A DNA stretch of 64,000 nucleotides from Novakomyces olei. Its lineage: Eukaryota; Ascomycota; Novakomycetes; Novakomycetales; Novakomycetaceae. Positions 21,605 to 31,629 of the stretch are shown here, piece by piece; position 1 is the first letter of the stretch; the number at the start of each line of letters is the position of its first letter. Both the position numbers and the translations under genes were made by a program. The stretch is from contig JADEYG010000001.1 of NCBI GenBank assembly GCA_016906335.1, positions 1,426,001-1,490,000 on the forward strand, given 5' to 3'. A model generated the notes under the pieces. It ran no database searches, was not told the origin of the DNA, and worked only from the letters and a program-made list of their open reading frames with translations.

Positions 21605-23974
21605 CTACTGATCTACAGGAACAACCTCCTCGGAAATAACTTCCTCCACGTACTCCTCCACGTACTCTTGACGCTCATCTTCCTCCCTATGCCGCTGGTC
21701 ACGCTGAGGTATATTAGCCTCCTTACGTTCCCGTGCCGCCCGCTCAGAGCATTCTTGGCGCCAAGTATTCCACTCAGCCACCAAACGCTGGCGCAACTCA
21801 ACCAGCTCTCGGCTGGCCGTTGACTGCTCAGCCAAGTCTTCCTGGTCAAAGATACGGGAGAATTCACGTAGCCGGCGTCTTACGCTACGCTGCTGTTCTT
21901 TGCTCAAGAGAGTCGTCGGCCGTGGTCGCCAAAGGATCTGCTTGAACCCGTCCACTGACTCCTCGCGCAACAGCGTTCCCTTGAAATCCCACAGCTTATA
22001 CCCGTTCTCGAGACGATGGCGCCATACAGAAGAGCTGGTAAGCACGTACCTGCCGGACGGATCCCATTCCGCATCGGTTATCCCGTAATGGTCCCCTGTT
22101 GCTACCAACTGCAGGTTTGAAGAAGCATCCGCAGTAGCGGACTTGTCACCTTCGTAATCCATATCGTAAAACTCAATGTCGAACGTGGACTGACTGCCAA
22201 TAGTAGCAGCCAAAAGGAACCGGCCTTTGGGCGACCAAAAGAGGGAATTCACCGTCTTCTTATCAAAAGCTTCAATTAACTTGAAATTGCCGCTGAGGCC
22301 CTTGCTCTTGTCCACAGTGTAAAACGAGAGGATAGTCCTTAGCAGTGCAGGGACACCCGTCCCAAAATTAGGATCGTTAGTACTGACCATCGCGAAACGG
22401 TCACCGTGAGGTTCCCAGGCAAATTGCAATACAATATCGTTCTTGGTCTCAATAACTTCCACGGGGATGTTCTTCTCCCGCACCCGGAAAATCTCAAGGT
22501 TACTAAAGGAAATCTTTTTTGTTTTAGCATTCGCCTTTGTATGCCGGTCGACTTTAACGCACATAAACTCGCCCGCGTTCTGCCAGTAAAGTTTACAATC
22601 ACTAACGTTGAACAAGTTTTTAGTGCGCACCGTTTCCTTGCTCGGCACGTTCATTAGTGCCACTCGGGCCGGTGTGTTTTGTAGCTCTGGGGTCCAGTAA
22701 GCCAGCATGCACTCTTCGGTTTTCCTGTTGGGTTCCGTCTGCGCTGGAGCCCATTCAAAGTCCTCGATGCCCTCAATGCGGATCGTTTTCTTATCAAGCA
22801 GACCCATATCAGGCAGCTCGTAAACTGCAATACCGAGTCCACGGTGTAGCCGGGCCACATAGCGATCATCATGGGACCATTTAAACATGGGCCAGACCAT
22901 TTTTGTTGGGCCCATACCAAGACCACTGTTGCCAGTGCCTCGTGCCTGTTCATCGTCAAGCAACCCAGGCGCTGGAGCCGAAGGCGCTGGTCCAAAACTA
23001 CGGAGGATTCGTCCCGTGTGAATATCCCATACAAGGCAGTTTTTGCCCTCATCTTCATCGGTAAAAGGCATGGTGTCCCGGGCCGGGTGGCCGATAGGTG
23101 GGAGGGCAATAGGCTGCTGACTCCAGGTAACAAGGTAGTTTTCGTTGGGTGAGAAAGCAATCAGCCCCACGCCAGGGTGAAGCAGCCGTACAATACGCTT
23201 CCACGAAGGCCCGCCCCAGAGCTGAACACCGGGTCCGTGGCAGGAAGCCAAATAAGTTCCCTTGGGGGACCATTGTATAAAAGTATCGGTCCAGCGCTCC
23301 CGTTCAACAACCGTCTCGGGAACGTCTCCCTTCCTGTTCCACTGTACAGCGGCAATGTCTCCGTGCAATTGAGCCCACTGATCACGACCCTGTCGGTCGG
23401 CCAGCCAGCTGCGCAGATGCTCCTGCTCCACAAACTCTGAGGGCTCTCTCTCCTTGTAAACATCATCAATCTGGGAAAACTTGTCCATGTCTGCTGCCAT
23501 ATTGGCCAGCAGAGTGTGGCGTTTGTCCAAACGTTTTCCATTCACTTCCCTCACTGCCGCCAGTGCCTGTTCAGGGCTGCGGAACTCAACAAACAGGAAT
23601 CCCCTGGACCATTTGGTTCCATCACTGCGGTCTTCCATGGGCATAAAAATGCCATTGTCCTTGATCTTTCCAATGCGGGAGAGCATTGTATTGAACATGT
23701 GCAGCAAAGCATCGCGCTTAGCTTCGGGAATAACAGGTGCTCCGTCGATTATAATCATGCACTCAAAGCCATCCTCGGGCGGGACGTAGAAGCGCTGCTG
23801 AAGGTCGCCAAAATCAATCTCGGAATCGTCTACGACCACATTATCCTCCGACTCTTCGTCCAAATACTGATCAGCACCGTACTCGTCACCCTCACTATCC
23901 ACGTATGCTTCGTCTCTCGCCGTTGCTCCATTGCGGCGGTCTGCACGCGCCTGAGCTTCTTCGTCCGCGGACAT
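21605..23974 (-). CDS. PRT1: Translation initiation factor eIF3 subunit b
   Basis: This is a core scaffold subunit of eIF3, which brings initiator tRNA and mRNA to the 40S subunit. The intronless frame extends 28 codons upstream, but the ATG at 23974 (MSADEEAQARADRR) is preferred because acidic N-termini are usual here and the extension looks untranslated. That gives 789 residues. An N-terminal RRM (ECMIIIDGAPVIPEAKRDAL, RGFLFVEFRSPEQALAAV) is followed by the nine-bladed WD40-like propeller, with marks such as WSPKGTYLASCHGPGVQLWG and WSPKGRFLLAA. The Glu/Arg-rich C-terminal helix (EEDERQEYVEEYVEEVI) is where eIF3i/g normally bind. Family length and order are normal. Confidence 0.96.
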   Translation of the reverse strand: MSADEEAQARADRRNGATARDEAYVDSEGDEYGADQYLDEESEDNVVVDDSEIDFGDLQQRFYVPPEDGFECMIIIDGAPVIPEAKRDALLHMFNTMLSRIGKIKDNGIFMPMEDRSDGTKWSRGFLFVEFRSPEQALAAVREVNGKRLDKRHTLLANMAADMDKFSQIDDVYKEREPSEFVEQEHLRSWLADRQGRDQWAQLHGDIAAVQWNRKGDVPETVVERERWTDTFIQWSPKGTYLASCHGPGVQLWGGPSWKRIVRLLHPGVGLIAFSPNENYLVTWSQQPIALPPIGHPARDTMPFTDEDEGKNCLVWDIHTGRILRSFGPAPSAPAPGLLDDEQARGTGNSGLGMGPTKMVWPMFKWSHDDRYVARLHRGLGIAVYELPDMGLLDKKTIRIEGIEDFEWAPAQTEPNRKTEECMLAYWTPELQNTPARVALMNVPSKETVRTKNLFNVSDCKLYWQNAGEFMCVKVDRHTKANAKTKKISFSNLEIFRVREKNIPVEVIETKNDIVLQFAWEPHGDRFAMVSTNDPNFGTGVPALLRTILSFYTVDKSKGLSGNFKLIEAFDKKTVNSLFWSPKGRFLLAATIGSQSTFDIEFYDMDYEGDKSATADASSNLQLVATGDHYGITDAEWDPSGRYVLTSSSVWRHRLENGYKLWDFKGTLLREESVDGFKQILWRPRPTTLLSKEQQRSVRRRLREFSRIFDQEDLAEQSTASRELVELRQRLVAEWNTWRQECSERAARERKEANIPQRDQRHREEDERQEYVEEYVEEVISEEVVPVDQ

Positions 23975-24562
23975 TGTACGCGGCTCTTTGGAAAAGATTT
24001 TTGCGTGCTGAATGGATATTAATCGATAAATGTTTTCACGCACATATATTATGCACATGTAAAGTCGTATATTGTTGTATATTATATATTATTTACTCTA
24101 TATATATTCAAAATATATTTTCAGCATTTCACTAAATATCATTACATCTGACAACAATATGTATGTCTGAAATATAAATCTATTATCCCCTCGTGTTATC
24201 CAATGTTTACTCTATTCCTAAATTAAATACATCCATCGTGCGTGCCTGTTCTTGATTTTTCTTCATTTGATTTCAGTTTGATAATACAAAGTTATATCCA
24301 TGCCTTGAATGAACCCTTCGATCTTTGGGGATCCAGCTGAAGCTTTTAGGAGTTTCTCGTTCAAATATTAAACTTTGAAACAATTTCCAATCTATACTTT
24401 CAACACGAATTTATATAATATTTATTGTATATCCTCTAACGTATGTACTCTACAGTATATAGGCTACTGCGTAAAACATACTCTACAACTCTTTACTATA
24501 TCTCTCCGTATATATAATACAAATATATATACGCCTTGTGCAGCTTATGAAAGACGGCAAAC
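23975..24562. other. Divergent intergenic region eIF3b/VMA16
   Basis: Nearly 600 bp, A+T-rich, with TATATAT stretches near 24080-24115 and 24495-24535. It presumably holds the two promoters. No supported gene. Confidence 0.5.
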
Positions 24563-25345
24563 ATGTTGGTGCCATTGGTAGCGGGGTCTAGTGCAACGTT
24601 TGCCACTCTTGTGGGACTATGTATACTGCAATTTGTCAATGCTCTCTAACAGACAGATCTTTTGTTCCACAATACTGGTGAATCCTTTGATGTCGGCCGG
24701 TTTCTAACGGAAACGAGCCCGTACTCGTGGGGGGCGCTCGGTATTGGCCTGTGCATTACGCTCAGCGTCATCGGTAAGCGTGACTTGCTGACCACTGCTG
24801 ACTTTTAGGCGCCGCATGGTAGTGGAGAGCTGTACTATAAGCGTCTAATCTATAGGGGCATATTCATAACCGGATCTAGCATTATTGGCGGTGCTGTCAA
24901 AGCTCCGCGTATTAAAACCAAAAACTTGATCTCTATCATTTTTTGCGAAGTCGTCGCTATCTATGGCGTCATTATGTCAATTGTGTTTTCTGCTAAACTG
25001 GCTGATGTAAGCGGGCCAGATCTGTACTCGCCCTCCAACTATTTTACTGGCTACGCTTTGTTTTGGGGCGGCATCACCGTAGGCTTATGCAACCTTGCTT
25101 GCGGTGTCTCTGTCGGAATTACTGGCTCTTCTGCCGCTCTGGCAGACGCACAGGACGCTGCGCTTTTCGTTAAAGTCCTCGTAATCGAAATTTTTGGCAG
25201 TGTCCTCGGGCTGTTTGGTCTCATTGTCGGGCTGCTGGTATGGCGTTGTTGTCGTTTATTTACCTTTTATACATTTCTTTTTCCAAATAAGAGTTTACCG
25301 GCTAACACACGACAGGTGAGCGGAAAGGCCTCCGATTTTAGCTAG
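24563..25345 (+). CDS. VMA16: V-type ATPase proteolipid subunit c''
   Basis: This is a membrane rotor subunit of the vacuolar proton pump. Five exons (24563-24620, 24657-24773, 24809-24818, 24856-25237, 25316-25345) splice to 198 residues with the family's N-terminal extra helix plus four proteolipid helices. Conserved blocks are [56 protein letters not shown] (with the essential glutamate in FCEVV) and SALFVKVL-type helix 4, ending [10 protein letters not shown]. The third exon is only 10 nt and encodes AAW of GAAWG; without it the reading frame and the most conserved motif would be lost. The first intron uses CAG at 24656, since the earlier CAG at about 24652 breaks frame. Four of the introns are 35-78 nt. 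Confidence 0.94.
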
Positions 25346-25547
25346 GCAAAACTAAATATACAAAATAAACTGTATTTTTACACGATTTTCCACCGCCGCC
25401 ACATGCGTACTCTTAACGCAAGGCTCTGTATTCAGCCGCTGTCTGTATGTACAAAAGCTCAAAGTACAAAAGCTCAAAGGAGGCGGGTATACATAAATTG
25501 AAATAAATTGTCCTTAATTGTCATAAATTGCCAATAATTGCCGTATA

Positions 25548-27422
25548 ATGCTTGTAACGCGACTAGTACTGCAGCGTGTTTCCCGCACCATTTCTCTATA
25601 TTATAGAGCCTTAAAGTTTGGTGTAATAGCTGCAATAGCGCGCTCAAGAGGTTTAAAAAATACACTAAAAGCTACTCTATATAGTAATAATGAGCGTATA
25701 GGTCGCAGACCCAAAACGCGTACGAGAATGGGCCACGAGGATGTGGCGAGTCGGCCGCCGCAACATGATCATTTGCCCGTTACTGGCGACGACGATCCGT
25801 TCATTGATCCGACTGAGCAGTCCGAAGCTCGAACCCGAGCCGAGCACGAGAGCTTTAGCGACGATGAGGAGGAACGAGCAGCTCTAACAGGCACTAGTTT
25901 GGCGGAGAGCAACAGGCTTCAAGAAGGAGAAAAACGGTCGCTGAGGGCTGCTAAACTACGCAATGGCTTAATTGCCGCGTCACTTATGGGCCTATGGTAC
26001 CTGTTCTCCGTGTGCCTTTCCGTATACAATAAATGGTAAGGGTGGGGAATGTGGAATAAGCATTTGTAATGCCTTTACTAACACTCGGAAAGGATGTTTT
26101 CGGGCGACCACCTAAACTTTCAGTTTCCACTGTTTGTGACATCGTAAGTGTGATCGTGGCTCTTGAAATTGATTATATATATCTTTTAACTTTTAACCCT
26201 GTTAGGTTTCATATGCTTGTGCAAACGTGCCTGGCACAGCTGCTGCTAATAGCAATGCCAATGTTTCGGCCCGCTGAGGGCAGCAGGATGACATTGCGTG
26301 CTTATGGGCGGCAAGTCGCTCCCTGTGGAGTCGCGACTGGTCTCGATATTGGCCTTTCTAACGCGTCTCTTCAAACAATTACCCTTTCATTTTACACAAT
26401 GGTCAAATCCTCGAATCTCGCATTCGTTCTTTTGTTTGCCTTCTTTCTGCGCCTCGAGTCTTTTCGCATTAACCTTGTTGTTGTCATGCTCGTGATCACG
26501 ACGGGGGTGGTCATGATGGTTGCAACAGAAACGAAATTTGTTGTGGAAGGGTGAGAACTAGCTTTTTTTGTTGTCTTTTCCATTAGCCCGTGCCTGGTCT
26601 CTATTTTATTATCCAATTTTCAATCAATTGGGCTTTTTCCGCATTCATTTATCTCATTTGTTTTCAACACGTTTTAAACGTTGGCTTCTTTTCAGAAACA
26701 CACGTTACTTTTTGACGACACTAGGCCGCTTTTCTGTTTTTCAAAGCCTAACATCCAGGTTCTTTCTTGTGCTTTCAGGAAGCTTTTTCGGCGGTTTACG
26801 TTGGGCTCTTACGCAACTACTTTTGCTTCATAACCCGACTACGGCTAATCCATTCACGTCAATTCGCGCTCTAGCCCCGGTAATGTTTGTCACATTACTG
26901 GTAATTGCCATGATCGTGGAGGGTCCAGCCCGTCTAGTGCATAGCCCCTTCTGGTCAGAGCGAGGCTTGCTATCGGGCCCTATTATACTACTGCCCGGGT
27001 TCCTTGCCTTTTTTATGACCTCGGCTGAGTTTGCTCTTATTCAGCGGACTAGTGTAGTTACGCTCTCTGTTGCCGGAATTTTCAAGGAGGTTTGTACTAT
27101 TGCTATTTCTGCAGTCGTTTACGGCGATGAGCTTACCCCGCTTAATGTATCCGGGCTGTGTATTGCGCTGCTCGGTATTGCCGGCTACAATTACATCCGC
27201 CTTTCGCGTAATTCTTACACTGGCAAAGGCGACGCGTCTCGTGAACAAATTCTTCAAGCGGTTTCTGCTGGAGCTGATTATCAATCCGTACCTGAATCGG
27301 ACGAGGCAGTCGTGCGAGACACGGCTGCGAGTCCTCCTATTGTTACGCCAGAAGACAGCCGGGGCAAGGGCAAAGAAGATTTTAAACTTAAAAATATCGA
27401 CATTGCTGCCAGCCAATGCTGA
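25548..27422 (+). CDS. Nucleotide-sugar/triose-phosphate-type transporter, SLC35C2-like
   Basis: A multi-pass carrier of the drug/metabolite transporter superfamily, probably in the Golgi or ER membrane. Four exons (25548-26035, 26093-26143, 26206-26550, 26759-27422) give 515 residues from the first ATG. A start at 25728 (MGHEDV) would give 455, and the choice is open. The cytosolic N-terminus is acidic and Ser-rich (ESFSDDEEERAALTG). The membrane part has family marks: VCLSVYNKWMFSG (rebuilt over intron 1), GLDIGLSNASLQ, TLSFYTMVKSSNLAFVLLFA, GGLRWALTQLLL and SVAGIFKEV. This pattern best fits the SLC35C2/GDP-fucose-transporter-like branch. The substrate cannot be told from sequence. Confidence 0.85.
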
Positions 27423-27729
27423 AGCGTGTCTTGCAGATACAGACGAATACCCTATACACGAGTCGTGCAGTATACCACTGAAAGCGAAAAGCAGGCAATG
27501 GAGAATGGAGGGAGAATGAACAATGAAGGGAGAATGGAGAATGAAAAAAATATAAAGTCATATAAAAACGAAAAACACAATAACATTAAAATTTAAATTT
27601 AAATTAAAATATGTATATATACACATATATATTAGGGTAAAGATTAAATGCTGATACAATTGTCTATTGCAACTATTATTATAAACATCATCACGTATAT
27701 GTCGAGGTCTAGCAATCCTTTCGGGTATA
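27423..27729. other. Convergent intergenic region, no gene seen
   Basis: About 300 bp between the stops of the SLC35-like and RBM42-like genes. It contains GAATGGAG/GAATGAA near-repeats (27495-27545) and an AAATTTAAATTTAAATT stretch. No supported feature beyond likely 3' ends. Confidence 0.45.
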
Positions 27730-28500
27730 TCACATCTGGTCCAAAGTCTTGGGAGCTCCTCGAAGCGGCTGGCTTCGCTGTACACGGTTGAATCCAGTAT
27801 TTGAATTAGCAGAGCTTCCATTCTTACTGCCAGTCTTGTTTTTCCCAATTTTTGACTTATTACTAGCCGCGGCTAGTAATTTTGCATAAGGCGCATTTTC
27901 CTCCCGTTTCCGTAAACTTGTATCTGAGACGCGCTCCTGTGTGACATTAGAGTCGGCCCGGCGCAGCTTTACCGGCCGAGAGCCGATATACTTGTTTTGC
28001 ATTTCTTGAAAAGCCCTTAAAAAATCCGCTGGATCAGAGAACGATACGAACCCGAACCCCTTTGTCTTGCCCGTACGACTATCGCGTACATTACGAGCCT
28101 TTTGCACTGAACGGTACTGGGAAAACGCCCGTAGTAGAGCATCGTCACTGACTTCGCCTGCCAAATCACCCACAAATAGTCTGAAATGTTTAGGGTTCCA
28201 GTTTAACAGCGTTGGGTCCTCCCATACTGTACCCCCTCCTTCACGTACAACAGTAGTACGCTTTTTATTATAGCCGTTCCCTGACGTCTGTTTTGCCTTT
28301 AAGGATGACGAAGGTGCTGCTGTAAACGTATGTTGCTGCTGCTGCTGCTGCTGCTCTTGTACTTGTGAAGATTCACTCGCCGCTACTAATGGCTTCCGCT
28401 CGGTTTCGGGGACATAAGCCGACTGTTGCTGTGAGATTTGGGTTTGCCATATAGCGTCCTGCTGGTAAGGCGAACCTGTGCCGTACATGTGCCGATTCAT
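27730..28500 (-). CDS. RBM42: RNA-binding protein with one RRM, RBM42-like
   Basis: An intronless frame of 256 residues from the ATG at 28500; an in-frame ATG at 28536 would add 12. The single RRM is preceded by the RBM42 lead-in GTVWEDPTLLNWNPKHFRLF. It contains RNP2-like LFVGDL and RNP1 KGFGFVSF, followed by the diagnostic NKYIGSRPVKLRRA. The N-terminal part is Gln-rich (poly-Gln from a CAG-type run near 28335-28352) and the C-terminus is basic and Asn/Ser-rich. RBM42 is a spliceosome-linked RNA-binding protein in animals; the role in fungi is poorly defined. The family call is firm, function less so. Confidence 0.88.
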   Translation of the reverse strand: MNRHMYGTGSPYQQDAIWQTQISQQQSAYVPETERKPLVAASESSQVQEQQQQQQQHTFTAAPSSSLKAKQTSGNGYNKKRTTVVREGGGTVWEDPTLLNWNPKHFRLFVGDLAGEVSDDALLRAFSQYRSVQKARNVRDSRTGKTKGFGFVSFSDPADFLRAFQEMQNKYIGSRPVKLRRADSNVTQERVSDTSLRKREENAPYAKLLAAASNKSKIGKNKTGSKNGSSANSNTGFNRVQRSQPLRGAPKTLDQM

Positions 28501-28535
28501 CTTGCGTCGCACTATGTAATGGATACTGGATGGCA

Positions 28536-28805
28536 ATTGATTAATTGATTAATTAATTGATTAATTATAATAATTATAATAATTATAATTATTATATAAA
28601 TTATATATTAATTATATATTAATTATATTAATTATATTAATTATATTAATTATATTAATTATATTAATTATATTAATTATATTAATTATATTAATTATAT
28701 TAATTATATTAATTATATTAATTATATTAATTATATTAATTATATTAATTATATTAATTATATTAATTATATTAATTATATTAATTATATTAATTATATT
28801 AATTA
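28536..28805. repeat. 9-bp tandem repeat TTAATTATA with degenerate flank
   Basis: About 20 nearly perfect copies of TTAATTATA occupy 28615-28805, preceded by looser TTGATTAAT/ATAATTATA copies starting right upstream of the RBM42 start codon. It would lie in that gene's promoter or 5' UTR. The Asn-Ile-Ile open frame across it is an artefact. Confidence 0.95.
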
Positions 28806-29482
28806 TTGTACGATTTCTACCATGAGCTACTATGATGAGCACACAGTATAGATTATTCGACTAGCGTGAAGGCTGTGCCACGGAAATATGGGAATTGTTT
28901 AATTGAGCACGAGTCGGGAGCTGCTTTTTCTGCTAGCGCGTATATATGCTACCGTAACATTAGTGTGCCAGTCATAGAAATTGAACCTGATATGTAAATG
29001 GCCAAGTGTACAGTGTGCCAGTTGATCTTAATATTTGTCTTATCGCCAGCTACTCCTTTGTCTGCGCACAGCAAGCTGACTCGTGGCTTCCGTCCAGAAT
29101 AGGACGCGCGAAAATGTTCATACAGCAAAGTGTTGTTAACGTCATTACAGTCAACCGTTTCGTAATCATTGGCTTCGTCAGTCGGTTACATGTCAAACTG
29201 CAATCTTTTATTATTTCTATATCAGAATCCACCCAGCATGCCATGATCCTTGGCTGTATCCTTACATCACAGGCCGGCAAAGTATATAAATGAACCGACC
29301 GGACCCACTGCTAGCCCGACCAAGTCTGCAGGCCTGAACAAAAGACCGCGGTCAAGTCCGCGAAAAATATGATAAATTATAGACAGACAAACCCGAGTCG
29401 GGTCGAATTGAGACGGCTTGAATTGAGACGAAGAACAGCAAACACCACGCACCATTGCGGAAAGACCACGTGTAAAAAGGTA
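28806..29482. other. Intergenic region, no supported gene
   Basis: About 680 bp between the 9-bp repeat array and LCL2. A 34-codon plus-strand frame at 28998-29102 starts with a signal-peptide-like stretch (CQLILIFVLSPATPLSAHS), but I see nothing else to support it. Overlapping open frames on both strands are unconvincing. Confidence 0.4.
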
Positions 29483-29924
29483 TCAGACAGCGGCTGCTAA
29501 CTTCTGAGCAAATGCGCACGCACCAGCCTCGCGGGAGACGCAAATATAATGGTCAGGGCCGATACCACACCGTTCCAAGTGTGGTAGGGGACAAGGGCAC
29601 TCTACAGGCGCATCAACACAGGCGAGACTGTCGGGACAGAGGTACTTTTGATCTGAGCATCGGACTAGTGTATCAGCAAACAAGATCCGGAAACACGTAT
29701 ACCGAAAACTATGCGAAAAGCAAACCAATACTGGAAACTAGAGGCAACTTACTCGACTTGTACTGCTCACTAAACCAGCCAGCTTCACCGCCTTGGCCAC
29801 CGGCCCCTTCAGCACCAGAGTTTCTATGATCCGCCTCGTCATGTGACGCATGGAAAAACTGCTCGAAAAAATCGAATTGCGCTGAAGCCAAAGTGGCCAG
29901 CATCGCTATTACCGCGAGACGCAT
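29483..29924 (-). CDS. LCL2: Long chronological lifespan protein 2 (LCL2)
   Basis: A small fungal secretory-pathway protein. Two exons (29924-29753, 29652-29483) give 113 residues. The signal peptide (MRLAVIAMLATLASAQ) is followed by FDFFEQFF, the typical N-terminus. A Gly/His-rich linker and the Cys-rich core YLCPDSLACVDAPVECPCP, then YICVSREAG, complete it. The core sits in exon 2 and the joint reads SSNQKYLCPD. I start at the second ATG, as in relatives; six codons upstream there is another in-frame ATG. Yeast Lcl2 is linked genetically to ER quality control and lifespan. Fungus-restricted distribution makes it one of the best taxon markers here. Confidence 0.9.
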
Positions 29925-30299
29925 GACAGACACGTGTGCCAATGTCGACTCTTTATACTATACTCGTAATATTTGAAGTGTTATATGGTATAATGTTGCA
30001 TTCTAATTCTCCATATTAGAATTCTCCCTCCAACTATACTGATTTTTATTAATGTACGGTAGAAGTGTTGAATATATTCTATTTTGAATTTCACTACTGA
30101 ATTTCAGTGCTGCATTTTCAGTACTAAATTTTCTGCATTAATTCATGTACTAAATTTTTGTAACATTGCCGTGCTTTAATCGTGTAGTATCAAGTACTCC
30201 TACAGTATTGGCGTACTTACAATATAGGCGTACTCTTACAATAAAGGCGTATATTGTATACAGATTGCTGTTCGTAAAGAAGCACAAAAATTTGTCGCG
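29925..30299. other. Divergent intergenic region LCL2/mL57
   Basis: About 375 bp between two divergent genes. It contains near-repeats such as GAATTCTCC, and TGAATTTCAGTGC-like and GTACTAAATTTT-like copies (30085-30160). No supported gene; it presumably carries both promoters. Confidence 0.45.
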
Positions 30300-31302
30300 A
30301 TGGCACTGCCGTCCGGCTCAAGAAGGCTGTGCATTAATTTACCAGAGATCCATTCACACGTTTTGGCGCAGCAGCGGAATCGAAGCTGCCTGCGCTATGC
30401 CTTTGTGCAAAAAAATTTTCCTGCCAGTTTTGTTCTCGTTCGGTGTCAGACGACTGCAACGCAGCCAGAGGTGGCTCCGGCTCACGGATCCAATGCGTAC
30501 CCAGGCCTCTCCGAGCTGCGCCACAAATCTTCGCCGGTACGGAAACCAGACGATGCGGCAGTTGCACAGTTTTTCAACAGGATCGGAGTTGAGAGCAGTT
30601 CACGGTTCGCTCTTCCTTCACAGCTGCAGTTACAATCAGTAACGACAAAGAGCTATCTCAATGGAGCCTTTCCTTTCAATGAAAAGCTTTATCACATGGG
30701 TAAGTTGGTAGATAAGGAGAGGAGGAGCAGGATCTGCCTAGGCCGTTATTAATTGTGCCGTTTATTCAGTTTAAATTGTTTTCTATCTTTTTTTGCCTCA
30801 TTCAATCATTCAATTTTGTTGTGCTCACTTTCAATTTTGAATCGTTCAGTTGGATTGTATACATATTTCAGCTACAGAAATATCCATACTATTTCTCGCC
30901 TTCGCTTGGTTATTAAAGCTCTGTATTTGGATACACCAGTCTAATATTGCAGGGAGAATGGTATTAAAATTTTATGTTATGGCACATAGCGCTCGGTCCT
31001 GGACGACCGCACCCGACGGATCCGTACGTATTGTCTCACGGGCGTACGCGGGAACGTTCTCCGAAAAAAACGGAACCGCTACCGGTGCCGTTATTCAAAG
31101 TCTTGTAGATTTTATGAGCGCCCGGGATATTGGACAGGTTATGCGCTGGACTCCGCACGATCGGTTCCCGGAATCAACGGCCGTTAAAGTGTGCGCCTGT
31201 GCTATTGTGGGGGCAATAAATATGCACCATGGAATGGCGGCGGCTCTTAAATTTTTGGAAACGACAAAAGTCGGCGATGTCGTTACTGGAACTGAAAAAT
31301 AA
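30300..31302 (+). CDS. MRPL15: Mitochondrial large-subunit ribosomal protein mL57 (RNase III fold)
   Basis: Two exons (30300-30699 and 30953-31302) give 249 residues. The N-terminus is basic, Ser-rich and free of acids, as for a mitochondrial presequence. The rest resembles the catalytically dead RNase III-type proteins of fungal mitoribosomes: PDDAAVAQFFNRIGV, TTKSYLNGAFPFNEKLYHMG, and a C-terminal half with AVIQSLVDFMSARDIGQVM and GAINMHHGMAAALKFLE. RNase III catalytic acidic motifs are not visible. mL57 fits better than mL44 because of the ...FNEKL..MG motif and size. The 253-nt intron is long for this window and a small extra exon inside it cannot be excluded. Confidence 0.75.
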
Positions 31303-31629
31303 TGTGTAATTATTAAATATTACTAATTTTATTTCTCGCTTTAGAGAAAAAAAGCATACCAAATCTCAAAGTGTACGTATACCTAAAAGTCTGGCGACTA
31401 GGGTTGCTATAGATCCCTGCATTGTCTTTGCTTTTCTGACGGATCCCGGACCATTTTAAAGGACCGTGTAAGGCCTTCACTTGAGTCCGAAAAGGCGTCT
31501 CTATCGTAATAAACATTATCAGAAGCAAGATATCAAATACTTTTCTATCAGCAGGCATGAAACGTTAATAAATCAATTCATCTACCAAAAGAAATTGATG
31601 TAAATATGTACAATTAAGAGCAGTCCGAC
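31303..31629. other. Convergent intergenic region
   Basis: About 330 bp between the stops of mL57 and the coiled-coil gene. Nothing beyond likely 3' UTRs is seen. Confidence 0.45.

Noticed and set aside
28612-28842. Asn-Ile-Ile open frame
   Set aside because: It is the 9-bp TTAATTATA array read as three codons.
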